NCBI GenBank assembly: GCA_030323885.1
Contig: CM059190.1
Coordinates: 83,320,709-83,384,708 of the forward strand
Origin: Branchipolynoe longqiensis
Lineage: Eukaryota; Annelida; Polychaeta; Phyllodocida; Polynoidae
Reading direction: 5' to 3'
DNA length: 64,000 nt
Shown here piece by piece: positions 53,401 through 63,537 of the stretch (position 1 is the first letter of the stretch; every line of letters starts with the position of its first letter). Below the pieces are notes generated by a model, which was not told where the DNA came from, did no database searches, and saw nothing but the letters and a program-made list of their open reading frames with translations. The position numbers and the translations under genes were made by a program.

Positions 53401-56400
53401 TTCTCCAGAAATGGGTGGGGGGGGTCGGAAGGGAAGGGGAGGGTTTAAATGTTCAACTGCAACAAGAATATGAACTTGAAAAGACTTCCTGGGGTCCACA
53501 CTGATAAAAGAGTCGGTACCAAAGCTACCTTGGATGCTTGCCTTGTATTTGTCTTTAAACAAATTTAAAATATACATTTCTTTTTTAGGCGGATATGATC
53601 AATTACATGCAAATGAAATGTAAATCTTTTAAATGCAGGTTTGATATCACTAAACAAGGTTAGTACGCTGTTTTGGACACATTGCTCAAATTCATGGAAA
53701 CATAGAAAACCCGGCAATTTCAATTTCTAAGGACATACATGTCTCGACAAGGCCCCAGTGCCTCCTGTATAGTTGAACAAAAATGCTGAAGTGTATTCCA
53801 ACTTTCAGTCCATCACAACTGCCCACATCCATGCACGATATAATTTTGTTTAAACTTGATTGGTTGGTGATGGTTTAAGGCCGTGTCACCAGCAAAGGGC
53901 ATATCCAATGCAAAAAGTTTGAATGTTTATTCCGTCATCCCAAAAGAATTTTGACTCCTTGATGCCATTTATGTATTACACAAAAATCTGAAATGGTCAA
54001 ATTTGTATTAAAAGGACAGTGGGAAAAACCAACAACGCCATCAGAGTACAAGACTTTCGATGCCCTTCTCTACTCTCTAAGGATCCGTACGAACCTTGCC
54101 AACCCCCCCCCCCCCCCCCCCTCACCCCTACCACAAAATGAAATGTAGGAGTAACAACATCCATCATCACCAGCCAGCATTCATTCACTCACATTCCTCC
54201 TCTGCTGCAAGTTCCTTGGCCGCTGAAACGAGCAAACAAGGTATTGTGGTTAAAAAAGTGGGAGAGGGGGGAGGGAGTGGTCTTTTGTGATTTGATTCTA
54301 ACTTAATTGGGGGGGGGGGGGGGGGGGGGGGGAGTTGAAGATGGGTCTAGAACATACAATATTTACATTTTGCAAAATCAATGGTTTTCCCATGGATACA
54401 ATTATAATAGACACAATTATATTTATTTTTTTAACCAGTTAAATTGAAACAGACATAAGTACACTGGTCACCGTCTTTGGTTCTCATTGCATCTTCAAGA
54501 CCCATTTTCACTGCTGCTGTCACGTGAGGCGATACAGCCGTGAAGCGTGTAGACACAGGAGGCTGTGCTGCAAGCCCGACTGGCAACGCGGGGGGGGGGG
54601 GGGGGGGGCGGGGCGGAGGTCACCACACGTAGAGGGCACCACCGAGCAACGTCATTAAAATCTGCACGCCTGCAACAGAAAGTCGATCCCAAAGAGCCGA
54701 CCCATAATTGGTTGGTTGTTGTTGAGAGTCTTACGTCCTGGCAACATCTAAGGTCATATGACGACGGAGATGGACCACTGGAGAGGACTGGCTGAAAGAA
54801 GCCGCAAACCTTACTTCTAAATGAAAACCGCGTTATTATGGAGCTGTCATATGACGACGCTTCTAGCCAACGCGTGTCGATGTATGTGGGTTTTTTTGGC
54901 GCAACATCGGGATACGTCAGGAAGCGTTACGCGTGCGTTGGTATTCGTTGGACAGCGATGGTCAACCGCACGCGTCATTGGATTGGCAAAGTTTTGTGCT
55001 TGCACAAAACTTTCGACGACCGGCAACGCGCGGGTGCCAACATTATGGTGACATCAGAAGCATGTCGACATCACTGGAATAACGTTATGCGAACGCTAGG
55101 GGAACGCCACGCGCGCGTGAGGATCGTTCCCACACGTTGCGCCAAACTGTTGCCTTTTGTTGTTTTATGCCCTAGCAACATCTAAGGTCATATCAGGATG
55201 GCACACCAAACTTTTACCACAACGTCGGCCGCACGCTATCACTACGTTGCCCTGACGCCGAAAAGTTTGACGTATCTCAACGATTAAAAGTGATTTTGCG
55301 CATTGGCGGCGCGCCGGCTAAAAGCGTCATAATGTGACAGGGCCATTAGGTAGAGGACTAGTGCGGTGTCTTTGCCAGATAAGGCTCATACTGCTGCTGG
55401 TTACCCACCTGCCTGTGCCGCCCTCCTCTCCGCATCCGCCTTCTGCCAGTTGGGGTCGTCTAGACGCGCGTCCCGCGACATGGCCGCCTGGCGCTCCTTC
55501 CAGCTCGGCCCTTCGTCGCGCGGTGCGTCGTCGCGCGGGGTTCCCCGGCGCCAAGCGCCGCTGTCATGGTCTTCACGCGGGGGCGGGTCCCCGCCGCGCC
55601 GCCACGCGTTCATCCCGCCACCAACGCCGCTGCCGCCGCCGCCCTCCTCGTCCCGCCGGGGGAAGTCGCGATCCCTGTCCCGGTCCATGCCGCCGCCGCC
55701 GCTGCCGCTGCCGCCGCCGCCGCCGCTACCGCCACCGCTGCCGCCGCCGCGCCTCCAGCCGCCGGTCTCTACCTCGTCGCGTCGCGGCATGTCGCGCTCC
55801 TCGTGCCGTGGTGGGGGGTCACGGTCCCGCGGTGATTCGCGGTCCCGGCGCCAGGCCGGCCCGCCGGGGTCGTCCAGGCGCACGTCGCGCTGCATGGCGG
55901 CCGCCCGGTCCCTCCAGCGGGGCCGGTCTTCACCGTCCCGGCCCCCGAGATCTCCCCGGATGGGCGGCCCGCGTTCGTCTCGGGCCGGCCGCCTCCACCC
56001 GCCGCCGCCGCCGTCCTCACCGCCGCGGTCCAGGTCACGCGTGGCCGGGCGCCGCCACCCGCCGCCGTCCCCGCCGAAGCGGTCCTCGCGTGGCGGCGGC
56101 GGCGGCCTGCGGTCGTCGTCCCTGTCGCCGCCGCGCCGCCAGGTGTCGCGATCCTCCCTGTCGCGTATCGGGGGTCGGTCGTCACGCTCACGCCAGCCTC
56201 CCCGGCGGTCGTCATCGCGATCTCCGTCGCGATCTCCTTCTGGCCTGTGGGAAGGACAGCGACAAGTCAGTTAGGAGACAGCGAAAGGCCAGTTAGGAGA
56301 CAGCGAAAGGCCAGTTAGCAGACAGCGAAAGGCTGGTGAGCAGACAGCAAAAGACAGCAAGAGGCCAGTGAGCAGATGGCGAAAGGCCAGTAAGCAGATG

Positions 56401-59400
56401 GCGAAAGGCCAGTTAGCAGACAGAGAAAGCCGTTAGCAGACAGGAAAAGGCCAGTTAGCAGACAGCGAAAGGTTGGTTAGCAGACAGCGAAAGGCCGGTT
56501 AGAAAACAGTGAAGGCGACACACCTTATTTTACCCCAAACAAGAATTCAAGGATATTTGCAAATATTCAAGGAATTTAAAAAAAACTAATTCAACGACTT
56601 TTCAAGGACTGGTTCGGTTTTCAAGGACTTTTCAAGGCCAGTGCGAACCCTGGTATTGCTAACATGCTTAAAACACAGAGGTAACAATTATTTTACTTGC
56701 TACCAAAATAAATAAATAAATATATAAATATTAATTAACTATTATCATCGTAACACGGGAAACCAAATATGTGATGCCCATTTTCTGAGAATGAACCATA
56801 TATACAAAAATGTCAGGATGAGAAGGCTCACTTCTTGGTCCAGCTGTCCTCCCGTGCTTTCTCCCGCTCCCTCCAGCCGCCGCCCCCGCTGCCGGCCGGC
56901 CGCCACGCCTTGCTCATCCCGGAGTCCTCGCTGTCCCGGCCCCGGTCGTCGGCCCGGTCGTCTGCCCGCCGCCAGCCGCCGCCGCCGCCGCCGCCGGTGC
57001 TGCCGCCGCCGCCGGTGCTGCCGCCGCCGCCGGTGCTGCCACCGCCGCTGCTGCTGCCGCCACCCCGCGCCGAGTCGCGATCGTCGCCGCCCCGCTTACG
57101 CCACGTTTCTTCCTTCTCCCTGAAAGCATGGTTTAATAAATTAGTTAATTTCAACCGTTTCGCTTTACTCTCTGTTAACACAGGCATTTCGGCATTTGTC
57201 GTAGGGTTTGACGTCCTAGAAACATGTCATCACGACGGGAGTACCAACTTCTTTTACATTCTAACATCTAAGGGTCACATCAGGACGGGAGTACCAACTT
57301 ATTTGTTTGTTCTTGTTTGACCTCCTGGCAACATATCAGGACGGGAGTACCAACTTATTTGTTTGTTCTTGTTTGACCTCCTGGCAACATATCAGGACGG
57401 GAGTACCAACTTATTTGTTTGTTCTTGTTTGACCTCCTGGCAACATATCAGGACGGGAGTACCAACTTATTTGTTTGTTCTTGTTTGACCTCCTGGCAAC
57501 ATATCAGGACGGGAGTACCAACTTATTTGTTTGTTCTTGTTTTACCTCCTGGCAACATATCAGAACGGGAGTACCAACTTATTTGTTTGTTCTTGTTTTA
57601 CCTCCTGGCAACATATCAGGACGGGAGTACCAACCTGTGACAGTGCAAACTCATGGCGACTTTACATTGCTGCCTTACTGTGAGATCAGGCGACCGACTC
57701 CATGAGCAATTTAGATAATTGTTTTGGTTTTGAAAGTTTAAGCTCTTCAAGGGACTAAGCAGTTTTAAGTCAGCAAGAGCCCCAAATTCCAGGTGATCAA
57801 CTCCTTTCAAGCATGTGGTATTTTTAAAATATTAACCAAAAATACTAAATAATGGATAAAACATTATATAATTTAAAGCTGCATAGTCTGATGAACCATC
57901 GAATTTTCAAAGCAAAAACAATTGATTCTACATATATAGTTTAGATACTGGTGCACTTATTAAACATTTGTTGCCTCTACATATCTAACTTAGATACTGG
58001 TGCACTTATTAAACATTTGTTGCCACATAGAAGGGAATACAGAGGCAATTTAATAGAACCTGTTACTGTAGAAGCCTATGGTGTCAAAATTTGACATGCT
58101 TGCCAAAAACTAATTTGACATGTTTGCACTTCAAATATCTCAAAACTTAGCCTAAAGGCTACTTCAAACTAAAGGATGATAGATTATAACAATCAACTCA
58201 ATATACTTATCTCAGAAAAAAGACAAGCTCAAAACCATCGGACTATGCAACTTAATAAAGTCAGATTTCACTTTAAAAAATCATATCTTTAATAAAAGAT
58301 TTTTTTTATAGAATTTTACTAACAAAATTTAATTAAAAGCATGTTTAGGTGTCCTACTTGAGGCGGTCCTTGCGCAGGCGCTCCTCGATCTCAGCGGCGT
58401 GGATGCGCTGCTTCTCGGCGATCATGTCCTGTTTGCGCATGTGCTCGTACTCGCGCTCCTCCTCCTCAGCGCGCCTCTTCTCCTCGAGGCGCACCTCCTC
58501 GTCGCGCTGCCGGATCAGCTCCTCGTCGATGCGCCGCTGCTCCTCCTCCTGCTTGTGCTTGATCCACTTCTCGCGCCTCTCTACCTTGCGCCGCTCCTTC
58601 CGTTCCACCAGGCGTCGCTTCCGTTCTTCAGTGAGATGCTTCTCAAAGGCGACAAGTTTCTCCTGCAAATAAAACCAAGAGAGATGGGGATCAGACACTG
58701 ATTGATTGATGATGGTTTACGCCATTTCAGCGGCAATGGCAATATTCACGGCAAAGAAAGTTAGTAAAATTTATTCCGTCACTTTTGGTTCACAACTACA
58801 ACCAAAATAGTGTTATTACATTTGTTTACAATTGTTATTTTTTGCTGGTATAATAGTTTAAATTAAGCAGGTGAAATTTCAATTGCAGATAATTGGTTTT
58901 CCTCATTCCACTGTTCCTGGCCCTATCCTGGTAGTGACAAGTATCAATTTTTAATTCGTTGGTTTGACTCGGCCTTGGTTTGAATGCCACGACCTACAAA
59001 AAACGGGAGGCTGAAATTGAAACGAAAACATGAAGCATGGTTGGTTGGTTGAGTTTTGCATCTTGGCAACATCTAAGGTCATATCAGGGCGGGTACCAAC
59101 TTGTGACAGTACGCACTCATGGTGACTTTATATCCTGACGCACTGGCACCATGACCTGATATCCCACTACGTCACATTACCCCGACACTGACACTGAGCT
59201 AACCAGTACTTGCCCGATCGTATTAATGCTGAGCACCAGGCTAAGAAGCGACAAGAATCAATTTTAACGGCATTGGTTTGTCTCGACGGCTGAAGCAGGG
59301 TGTACATACCTTGTAAACTGACATGCGGGCAGCTGTGAGTTCCTGTACAAAGGCTTCTTTGTCTGTCATCATCCGACGCAGACGGTCACGATGTTCCAAG

Positions 59401-62323
59401 GCGACCTCCCGTTCAGCCTCGAGCTTTGCAATCTACGATAACAAAAAGGTACACAAGCTATTTATAACAACCATCTCTTTATGGGGAGGGGGAAGAGTCC
59501 CCACAAAATCAGCTACAGTAAAACCTCTCTGAACAATCGATCACGGGACCGATATTAAATGGTCCATTTAGGGAGGCAATCGTGAATTGGCAATCGTTTG
59601 GGACCCAAAGAAAGCGATCGATATAGGGGAGTGGCCGATCTGTGGAGGTGGTCGGTTAGAGAGGCTTTACTAGTTTCTAACCAGTGCCTATCCCTGCACT
59701 AAATGTATTGCAAAGACCCAAAAAGATTAAGACATTTTGTTTTTCTTGCAAGAGCCACTCTTGCCTTTTCACTAAAGGGAGAACCCACTCTGACGTTAAG
59801 TGACTGACCTGACACAACTGATTGCTAAGAAACCATCTCAGTTAAACGATGCTGCAAATGCCTCAGTGTTAATAGGCTTGCGGTTATTATCATCATTAAC
59901 GGTTCAAGTAATCTAAAGGGTCAACCAATGTTTTCAAACTGTGCAATTGTTCAAATAGTACTTTTCCAGATGCCTGCCACTCTAAATCGACCGACCATGG
60001 GACTGACTTTAAATGGTCCATTTAGGGAGGTTGTCGGGTTAAGGATTTTTGTAATTATCATTACAATGGTATTGTAAGGGATATCGTTGGGGACCCAAAT
60101 AAAGCGATTAATGTAGTGGAGTGGTTGATCTGTGGAGGTGGTCGGTGAGAAGCTTTACTGTAGTTTCTAACCAGTGCCCATCCCTGCAATATACGTATTG
60201 CAAAGATGCAAAACGATTAACACGTTTTTTTTTTTGCAAGAGCCACTCTTGCCGTTGTACTAACTCTGACGTTTGAAGTATTTATTAGTAGTATACGCTG
60301 ATAGTGCTGCGGCGTTTGAAGCATTTATTAGTAGTATACGCTGATAGTGCTACGGCACCTCGACCACATATTAGTATAAGCTGATGGTGCTGCAGCGTAA
60401 AACAACGCATTAGTATACACTTATAGTGCTGCGGCGTTTGAACAACGTATTAGTTTACACTTATAGCTAAAGGAAAGATCCCAGAAATCCGCGAAATCGC
60501 GGAGATTTTTCATCCCTGAAAGAAACCATCTCAGGTAAACGATGCTGCAAATGCCTCAGTGTAAATAGGCTTGCGGTTATTGTCATCATTAATGGTCTCA
60601 TGTTATCTAAAGGATCAAGCAATGATTTCAAAATGCGCAGCCATTCGAATAGTACATTTCCAGATGCTTTGTACAACCATGAAAATGTTTTAAAACTGCA
60701 TAACTGTATAATAACATTTTAAACAAGGAGCATACTGATCACATAGCTCTTCCTAGTTTTCAGAAAAACTGCTTTTCTGCAGGAAAAACCTAAGTTACTA
60801 CAGTGTACAGCCATTCATAATTCCCTTACCTAATAGACAGGCTGTTTTAGGGGAGTTTTGTTGTAATGGGGAGGGGGGGGGGGGGAAGGAGGCAATATAT
60901 AATTATGTAGCACGATCCAAGTATTTACTCACGCGCTCGGTTTCCTGCTGTTCCCAGAAGGTTCGTTCTGCCTCAGAATCCTCTTCAGCCTGTTTAATCA
61001 GTAAAGGAATCTCTTCTATCCGCTTAGCCCGCTCCAAGAAGTCAATCTGCAAGCACAAACAAAACACAATCACAACTCAGTCACAGTATTATAAGCACAC
61101 CATCCCTCAAATTCATCTTTCCGAATTCCCGAGTTTACTTTGTTCAATTAAAGTGGGAGGGATGGAGATCATATGAGAGGGAGAGGAGGGAAGGAGAAAA
61201 GGAGGAAAAGGGGGAAAAGGGGAAAAGGGGGAAAAGGGGAAAAAGGGGAAAAGGGGAGAAGGGGAAAAAGGGGAAAAAGGAGGAAAGGAGGAAAGGAGAA
61301 AAGGAGAGGGAGAAGAAGAGGAAGAGATGGACAGCAGGAGAGGAGGGAAAGCGAGAAGGGGAGGAGGAGGGAAAGAGGGAAGGAGAGGAGGAGGGAAAGA
61401 TGGAAGGAGAGGAGGAGGGAAAGATGGAGGGAAAGAGGGAAGGAGACGAGGGAAAGAGGGAAGGGGAGGAAGAGGGACAGAGGGAAGGATAGGAGGGAAA
61501 GAGGGAAGGAGAGGAGGGAAAGAGGGAAGGAGAGGAGGGAAAGAGGGAAGGAGAGGAGGAGGGAAAGAGGGAAGGGGAGGAGGGAAAGAGGGAAGGAGAG
61601 GAGGGAAAGAGGGAAGGAGAGGAGGGGAAAGAGGGAAGGGGAGGAGGAGGGAAAGAGGGAAGGAGAGGAGGGAAAGAGGGAAGGAGAGGAGGGAAAGAGG
61701 GAAGGAGAGGAGGGAAAGAGGGAAGGAGAGGAGGGAAAGAGGGAAGGAGAGGAGGGAAAGAGGGAAGGAGAGGAGGGAAAGAGGGAAGGAGAGGAGGAAA
61801 GAGGGAAGGAGAGGAGGGAAAGAGGGAAGGAGAGGAGGGAAAGAGGGAAGGGGAGGAGGACGGAAAGAGACGAGGGAAAGAAGGAAGGAGAGGAGGAGGG
61901 AAAGAGGGAAGGGGAGGAGAGGAGGAGGGAAAGAGGGAAGGGGAGGAGAGAAAGAGGGAAGGAGAGGGGGAAGGAGACGAGGAGGGAGGAGGGAGGGGGG
62001 AGGGGGGAGGGAAGGAGGGAAGGAGGGAAGGAGGGAAGGAGGGAAGGAGGGAAGGAGGGAAGGAGGGAAGGAGGGAAGGAGGGAAGGAGGGGAAATGTCA
62101 TTGGTTTAACTCGATCGGTATTTCGAACTCCCGACCTTCCGTATGAGAAGCCTGCGCTGCAACCAATTCGGCCACCGTGCCTGGTTGTAATTACCTTCTT
62201 CTCCTGCTGACGAAGCTTCTCTTGCATCTCTTTCTTCTCTTTTTCCAGTTGCGACACCTGGCGGGACACGATCTCCTCAGGATCAAGCTCGGCCAGGTTC
62301 TCCTCGTCCATGTCCTTAAACAC
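50362..62323 (-). CDS. EIF3A: eukaryotic translation initiation factor 3 subunit A, C-terminal two-thirds (8 exons)
   Basis: Exons (minus): 62323-62195, 61046-60933, 59432-59310, 58662-58358, 57119-56832, 56244-55409, 54222-54193, 50441-50362. All introns are GT-AG and all phases agree. eIF3a is the large scaffold of eIF3, which organises the 43S preinitiation complex in the cytosol. Support: the spectrin-like helical region [49 protein letters not shown] and ARMSVYKEKL; then the Arg/Asp/Gly/Trp-rich C-terminal repeats with [14 protein letters not shown]; and the terminal GWTTVKR (GWTTVRR in human). The PCI domain and N-terminus lie beyond 64000. The Gly/Ser-rich expansions in exons 5-6 are lineage features. 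Confidence 0.95.
50495..50690. repeat. dispersed repeat copy 1
   Basis: GATGCCCACTTCCGTTTGAC through CCCACTTTCCAACATTTGATG to TTTTGATCCGCAAATTTG. A second copy is at 51818-51925, so it is an unnamed interspersed repeat in the last EIF3A intron. Confidence 0.75.
50700..51817. other. EIF3A last intron, repeat remnants
   Basis: A partial GTTGCATAGTCCGATG-family MITE (51115-51290: AGGTTGATTGTTATATTG, TGGCTAACTTTTGAGATATT) and a (GT)n run near 51635. Otherwise nothing recognised. Confidence 0.55.
51818..51925. repeat. dispersed repeat copy 2
   Basis: Matches 50495-50625 (GATGCCCACTTC, CCCACTTTCCAACATTTGATG). Confidence 0.75.
52318..52592 (-). mobile_element. family-1 SINE lacking its tail
   Basis: Plus strand from TTGAGACAGTGCGCACTCATG to CCGATTCGGCCACCGCGTTC. 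The 3' tail is missing. Confidence 0.8.
52828..53577. repeat. two copies of a ~680-bp-spaced segment in EIF3A intron
   Basis: AGCCAGTACCAAAGCTACC..GATACTCGTCTTGTATTTG (52831-52875) recurs as GTCGGTACCAAAGCTACC..GATGCTTGCCTTGTATTTG (53510-53552), with other shared pieces between. Non-coding. Confidence 0.6.
53578..54192. other. EIF3A intron; no gene, repeat piece
   Basis: A segment near 53862-53945 (GATTGGTTGGTGATGGTTTA, TTATTCCGTCA) resembles 58706-58785. C-run at 54103-54121. Confidence 0.5.
54193..54222 (-). CDS. EIF3A: EIF3A 30-bp microexon
   Basis: Acceptor CTCGTTTCAG, donor GTGAGT. It carries two bases of a split Ala codon, nine codons AKELAAEEE and one base of a Ser codon. It fits both neighbouring exons in phase and continues the charged C-terminus. 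Without it the downstream frame stays open (30 is a multiple of 3), so optional use is possible. Confidence 0.75.
54300..54335 (+). repeat. G-run of about 31
   Basis: Uninterrupted guanines at about 54302-54332. A further G-run of about 18 is at 54590-54607. Confidence 0.9.
54711..54770 (-). mobile_element. SINE tail fragment
   Basis: TTACGTCCTGGCAACATCTA then AGGTCATATGACGACGG. Confidence 0.7.
54840..55343. mobile_element. MITE with GGCCCTGTCA-type ends in EIF3A intron
   Basis: Left GGAGCTGTCATATGACGACG, then CTTCTAGCCAACGCG. Right (inverted) GGCCCTGTCACATTATGACG, then CTTTTAGCCGGCGCG. CpG-rich with many ACGCG motifs; the ends resemble those at 41425. A SINE tail (about 55158-55200) is inserted inside. 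Confidence 0.75.
55409..56244 (-). CDS. EIF3A: EIF3A exon, Arg/Asp/Trp-rich repeat domain
   Basis: 836 bp, about 80% GC. Acceptor CCACAG, donor GTGGGT. Roughly 278 codons of degenerate repeats built around DDxxxxxWRR and DRDxxPRR (for example [17 protein letters not shown]) with Gly/Ser-rich insertions. Corresponds to the 10-residue DDDRGPRRG repeats of vertebrate eIF3a, which bind eIF4B. The long plus-strand open frames over this exon are shadows of its codon bias. Confidence 0.9.
56262..56520 (+). repeat. 21-bp minisatellite at the EIF3A exon edge
   Basis: About a dozen units of CAGTTAG(G/C)AGACAGCGAAAGGC. It begins about 18 bp upstream of the acceptor of the 56244 exon. Confidence 0.9.
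56832..57119 (-). CDS. EIF3A: EIF3A exon
   Basis: 288 bp. Acceptor CTTTCAG, donor GTGAGC. Encodes [20 protein letters not shown], a (GGGGST)n linker of about 30 residues, [15 protein letters not shown], and [16 protein letters not shown]. Confidence 0.92.
57190..57715 (-). repeat. 56-bp minisatellite made of SINE tail sequence
   Basis: Six near-identical units (57290-57630), each TTGTTTGTTCTTGTTTGACC, CCTGGCAACATATCAGGACG, GGAGTACCAACTTA. This is the family-1 SINE tail with a TTTGTTTGTT spacer. A first SINE-like part (57200-57290) and a normal SINE body (57630-57700) flank it. EIF3A intron. Confidence 0.92.
57873..58256 (-). mobile_element. complete GTTGCATAGTCCGATG-family MITE
   Basis: AAAGCTGCATAGTCTGATG to CCATCGGACTATGCAACTTA. 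A 48-bp segment containing TTAGATACTGGTGCACTTAT is duplicated inside. EIF3A intron. Confidence 0.88.
58358..58662 (-). CDS. EIF3A: EIF3A exon (charged coiled coil)
   Basis: 305 bp. Acceptor ATTTGCAG, donor GTAGGA. Encodes [20 protein letters not shown] onward, continuous Glu/Arg/Lys helix with [16 protein letters not shown] and [12 protein letters not shown]. Matches the eIF3a spectrin-like/coiled-coil region. Confidence 0.95.
58706..59300 (-). mobile_element. SINE remnants in EIF3A intron
   Basis: A head remnant at 58915-59005 and a nearly full family-1 SINE at 59045-59290 (TTGGCAACATCTAAGGTCAT; CTCATGGTGACTTTATA; TAATGCTGAGCACCAGG). Confidence 0.8.
59310..59432 (-). CDS. EIF3A: EIF3A exon
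   Basis: 123 bp, 41 codons, phase 0. [20 protein letters not shown] to [12 protein letters not shown], aligned with the ALEHKNRM..AARQSVY block of human eIF3a. Donor GTATGT, acceptor TATCGTAG. Confidence 0.95.
59516..60680. repeat. tandem segmental duplication carrying Tigger-like MITEs
   Basis: AGTTTCTAACCAGTGCC(T/C)ATC at 59672 and 60161; AAACCATCTCAG(T/G)TAAACGATG at 59838 and 60523; GGTCCATTTAGGGAGG at 59560 and 60014. The offset grows from about 490 to 685 bp because the second copy gained a block at about 60262-60450 with its own repeats (TATTAGTAGTATACGCTGAT). Each copy has a CAGTAAAACC/GGTTTTACTG-type mini-MITE. EIF3A intron. Confidence 0.85.
60933..61046 (-). CDS. EIF3A: EIF3A exon
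   Basis: 114 bp, 38 codons, phase 0. [20 protein letters not shown] then [10 protein letters not shown]; human has IDYFERAKRLEEIPLIK and WEQQEEER. Acceptor GCTTGCAG, donor GTGAGT. Confidence 0.96.
61150..62095 (+). repeat. 0.95-kb polypurine minisatellite, 21-bp unit, in EIF3A intron
   Basis: Units of GGAGGGAAAGAGGGAAGGA with variants, flanked by GGGGAAAA units on the left and GGAAGGAGG units on the right. Purines on plus, so the EIF3A transcript carries the pyrimidine strand. Long open frames are an artefact of the 21-bp period. Confidence 0.97.
62096..62184 (-). mobile_element. family-1 SINE head fragment
   Basis: CATTGGTTTAACTCGATCGG, CGAACTCCCGACC, AACCAATTCGGCCACCGTGC. It ends about 10 bp from the EIF3A donor at 62194. 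Confidence 0.8.
62195..62323 (-). CDS. EIF3A: EIF3A exon (most 5' seen)
   Basis: 129 bp, 43 codons, phase 0. [20 protein letters not shown] then [19 protein letters not shown]. Acceptor TCGTGCAG, donor GTAATT. Confidence 0.94.
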
Positions 62324-62885
62324 CTGCACGACAGACACATGGCACACCATCACCTCACGGTTCCGTCAATTCAACAGGTTTCCCCTGATAATTAATTATC
62401 CAGGGATAAAAGTGGCCTCCAACAAAAAACGTGGAAATCAGGCCAGAGACCATGGTGCCAATGGAGAATTTCCGTGAAAACGCGGATCCCCCCCCCCCCC
62501 CCCCAATAGGAAAAGCATTGTCAGGGAATTGTGGGAAAATGCTAGAAGTCGGGTTTCAACTGTCCTTGTGACTATATTATCACCCATGTCTAACCAGTTC
62601 TTGTTGAGTTTGATGTTCTGGCAACATCTAAGCTTTTCTAAGATAATACAAACAGGATTTGGACAAATCAATTGCTGTCATATATTATGTATATATATAA
62701 TATATATTTTGCTTAATGTTAATCGGTAAATATCTATTTTTTTAAATCGCGGAAATCGGCATAGGCTGGTAATACAGCATTTTACATTTTCTAAACTAAA
62801 AACACTTGCCTAGATTTGATCCTACATATCCAATTTAGCATTTGATGCTGCATAGAATTTAATTTCATAGAACTTATTTGTGCTT
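62324..62885. other. EIF3A intron; C-run and MITE end fragments
   Basis: C-run near 62479-62502, a (TATATA) stretch, and a degenerate right part of the GTTGCATAGTCC MITE (about 62745-62880). No exon found. Confidence 0.5.
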
Positions 62886-63170
62886 AAAGTTGCATAGTCC
62901 GATTTGAGTTTCTGATATTTTCTGAGATAAATATATTAGGTTGATCGCTATAATCTACTTTACTTTAATTTGAAGTAACGTTTATTTTATATGGCTAACT
63001 TTTGACATATTTCAAGTGTAAGCATGTCAAATTAATTTTGGCAAGCATGCCAAAACTCTGACACCATAGGCTTCTAGTAAGAAGTTCTAATAAATTGACT
63101 AGATCTTCCCTTCTATTTTGCGACAAATGTTTAATAAATACACCATTATGTAAGTTAGATATGTAGAATC
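62886..63170 (+). mobile_element. MITE cut off by the GC-rich insertion
   Basis: AAAGTTGCATAGTCCGATTT to GTTAGATATGTAGAATC. The usual right end is missing; GC-rich DNA starts at 63171. Confidence 0.85.
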
Positions 63171-63405
63171 GGTCGTAATGCGAAGCATTACGCTTGATGC
63201 GAGGAGAGGAAGAGACCCTCCCCCGCCCCGGGCTGTCGCGCTGCGCTCACACCTCACCAGACGCCGCCGCGCGCCGCTTCCTCCCCCGCCCCCGTGTCGC
63301 GCAGCATTCGCGCCTCACCCGACGCCCGCTGCTCACCCTTACTCGCCCTCCCCCGGGCCGGCAGCATTCACACCTCACCTGCTGTCGCCCGTCCCCCCCA
63401 TCCCT

Positions 63406-63411
63406 TATAAG
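63406..63411 (+). promoter_or_regulatory. TATA box
   Basis: CTTATAAGGC in GC-rich surroundings, about 130 bp before the ATG at 63538, with an initiator-like CCTCAGCC near 63428-63435. Confidence 0.55.
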
Positions 63412-63537
63412 GCCGCCCGCCGGCCTCCCTCAGCCACTCGCCCTCCTGCCGCCTTCCACCGCTGACCTCCTTCTCCTTTGGCTCTTCACCACCGCTGCTC
63501 CTCCTCGGACCGCTGCCCCGCCTCAGGCTCCTGCACC

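Noticed and set aside
55334..56296. Pro/Arg/Ser-rich plus-strand frames of about 300 codons
   Set aside because: Antisense shadows of the GC-rich EIF3A exon, which has homology and matched splice phases.
61169..62353. Frames of 260-394 codons over the EIF3A intron array
   Set aside because: Produced by a 21-bp purine repeat; the minus one also runs through the real EIF3A exon at 62323-62195, beyond its donor site.
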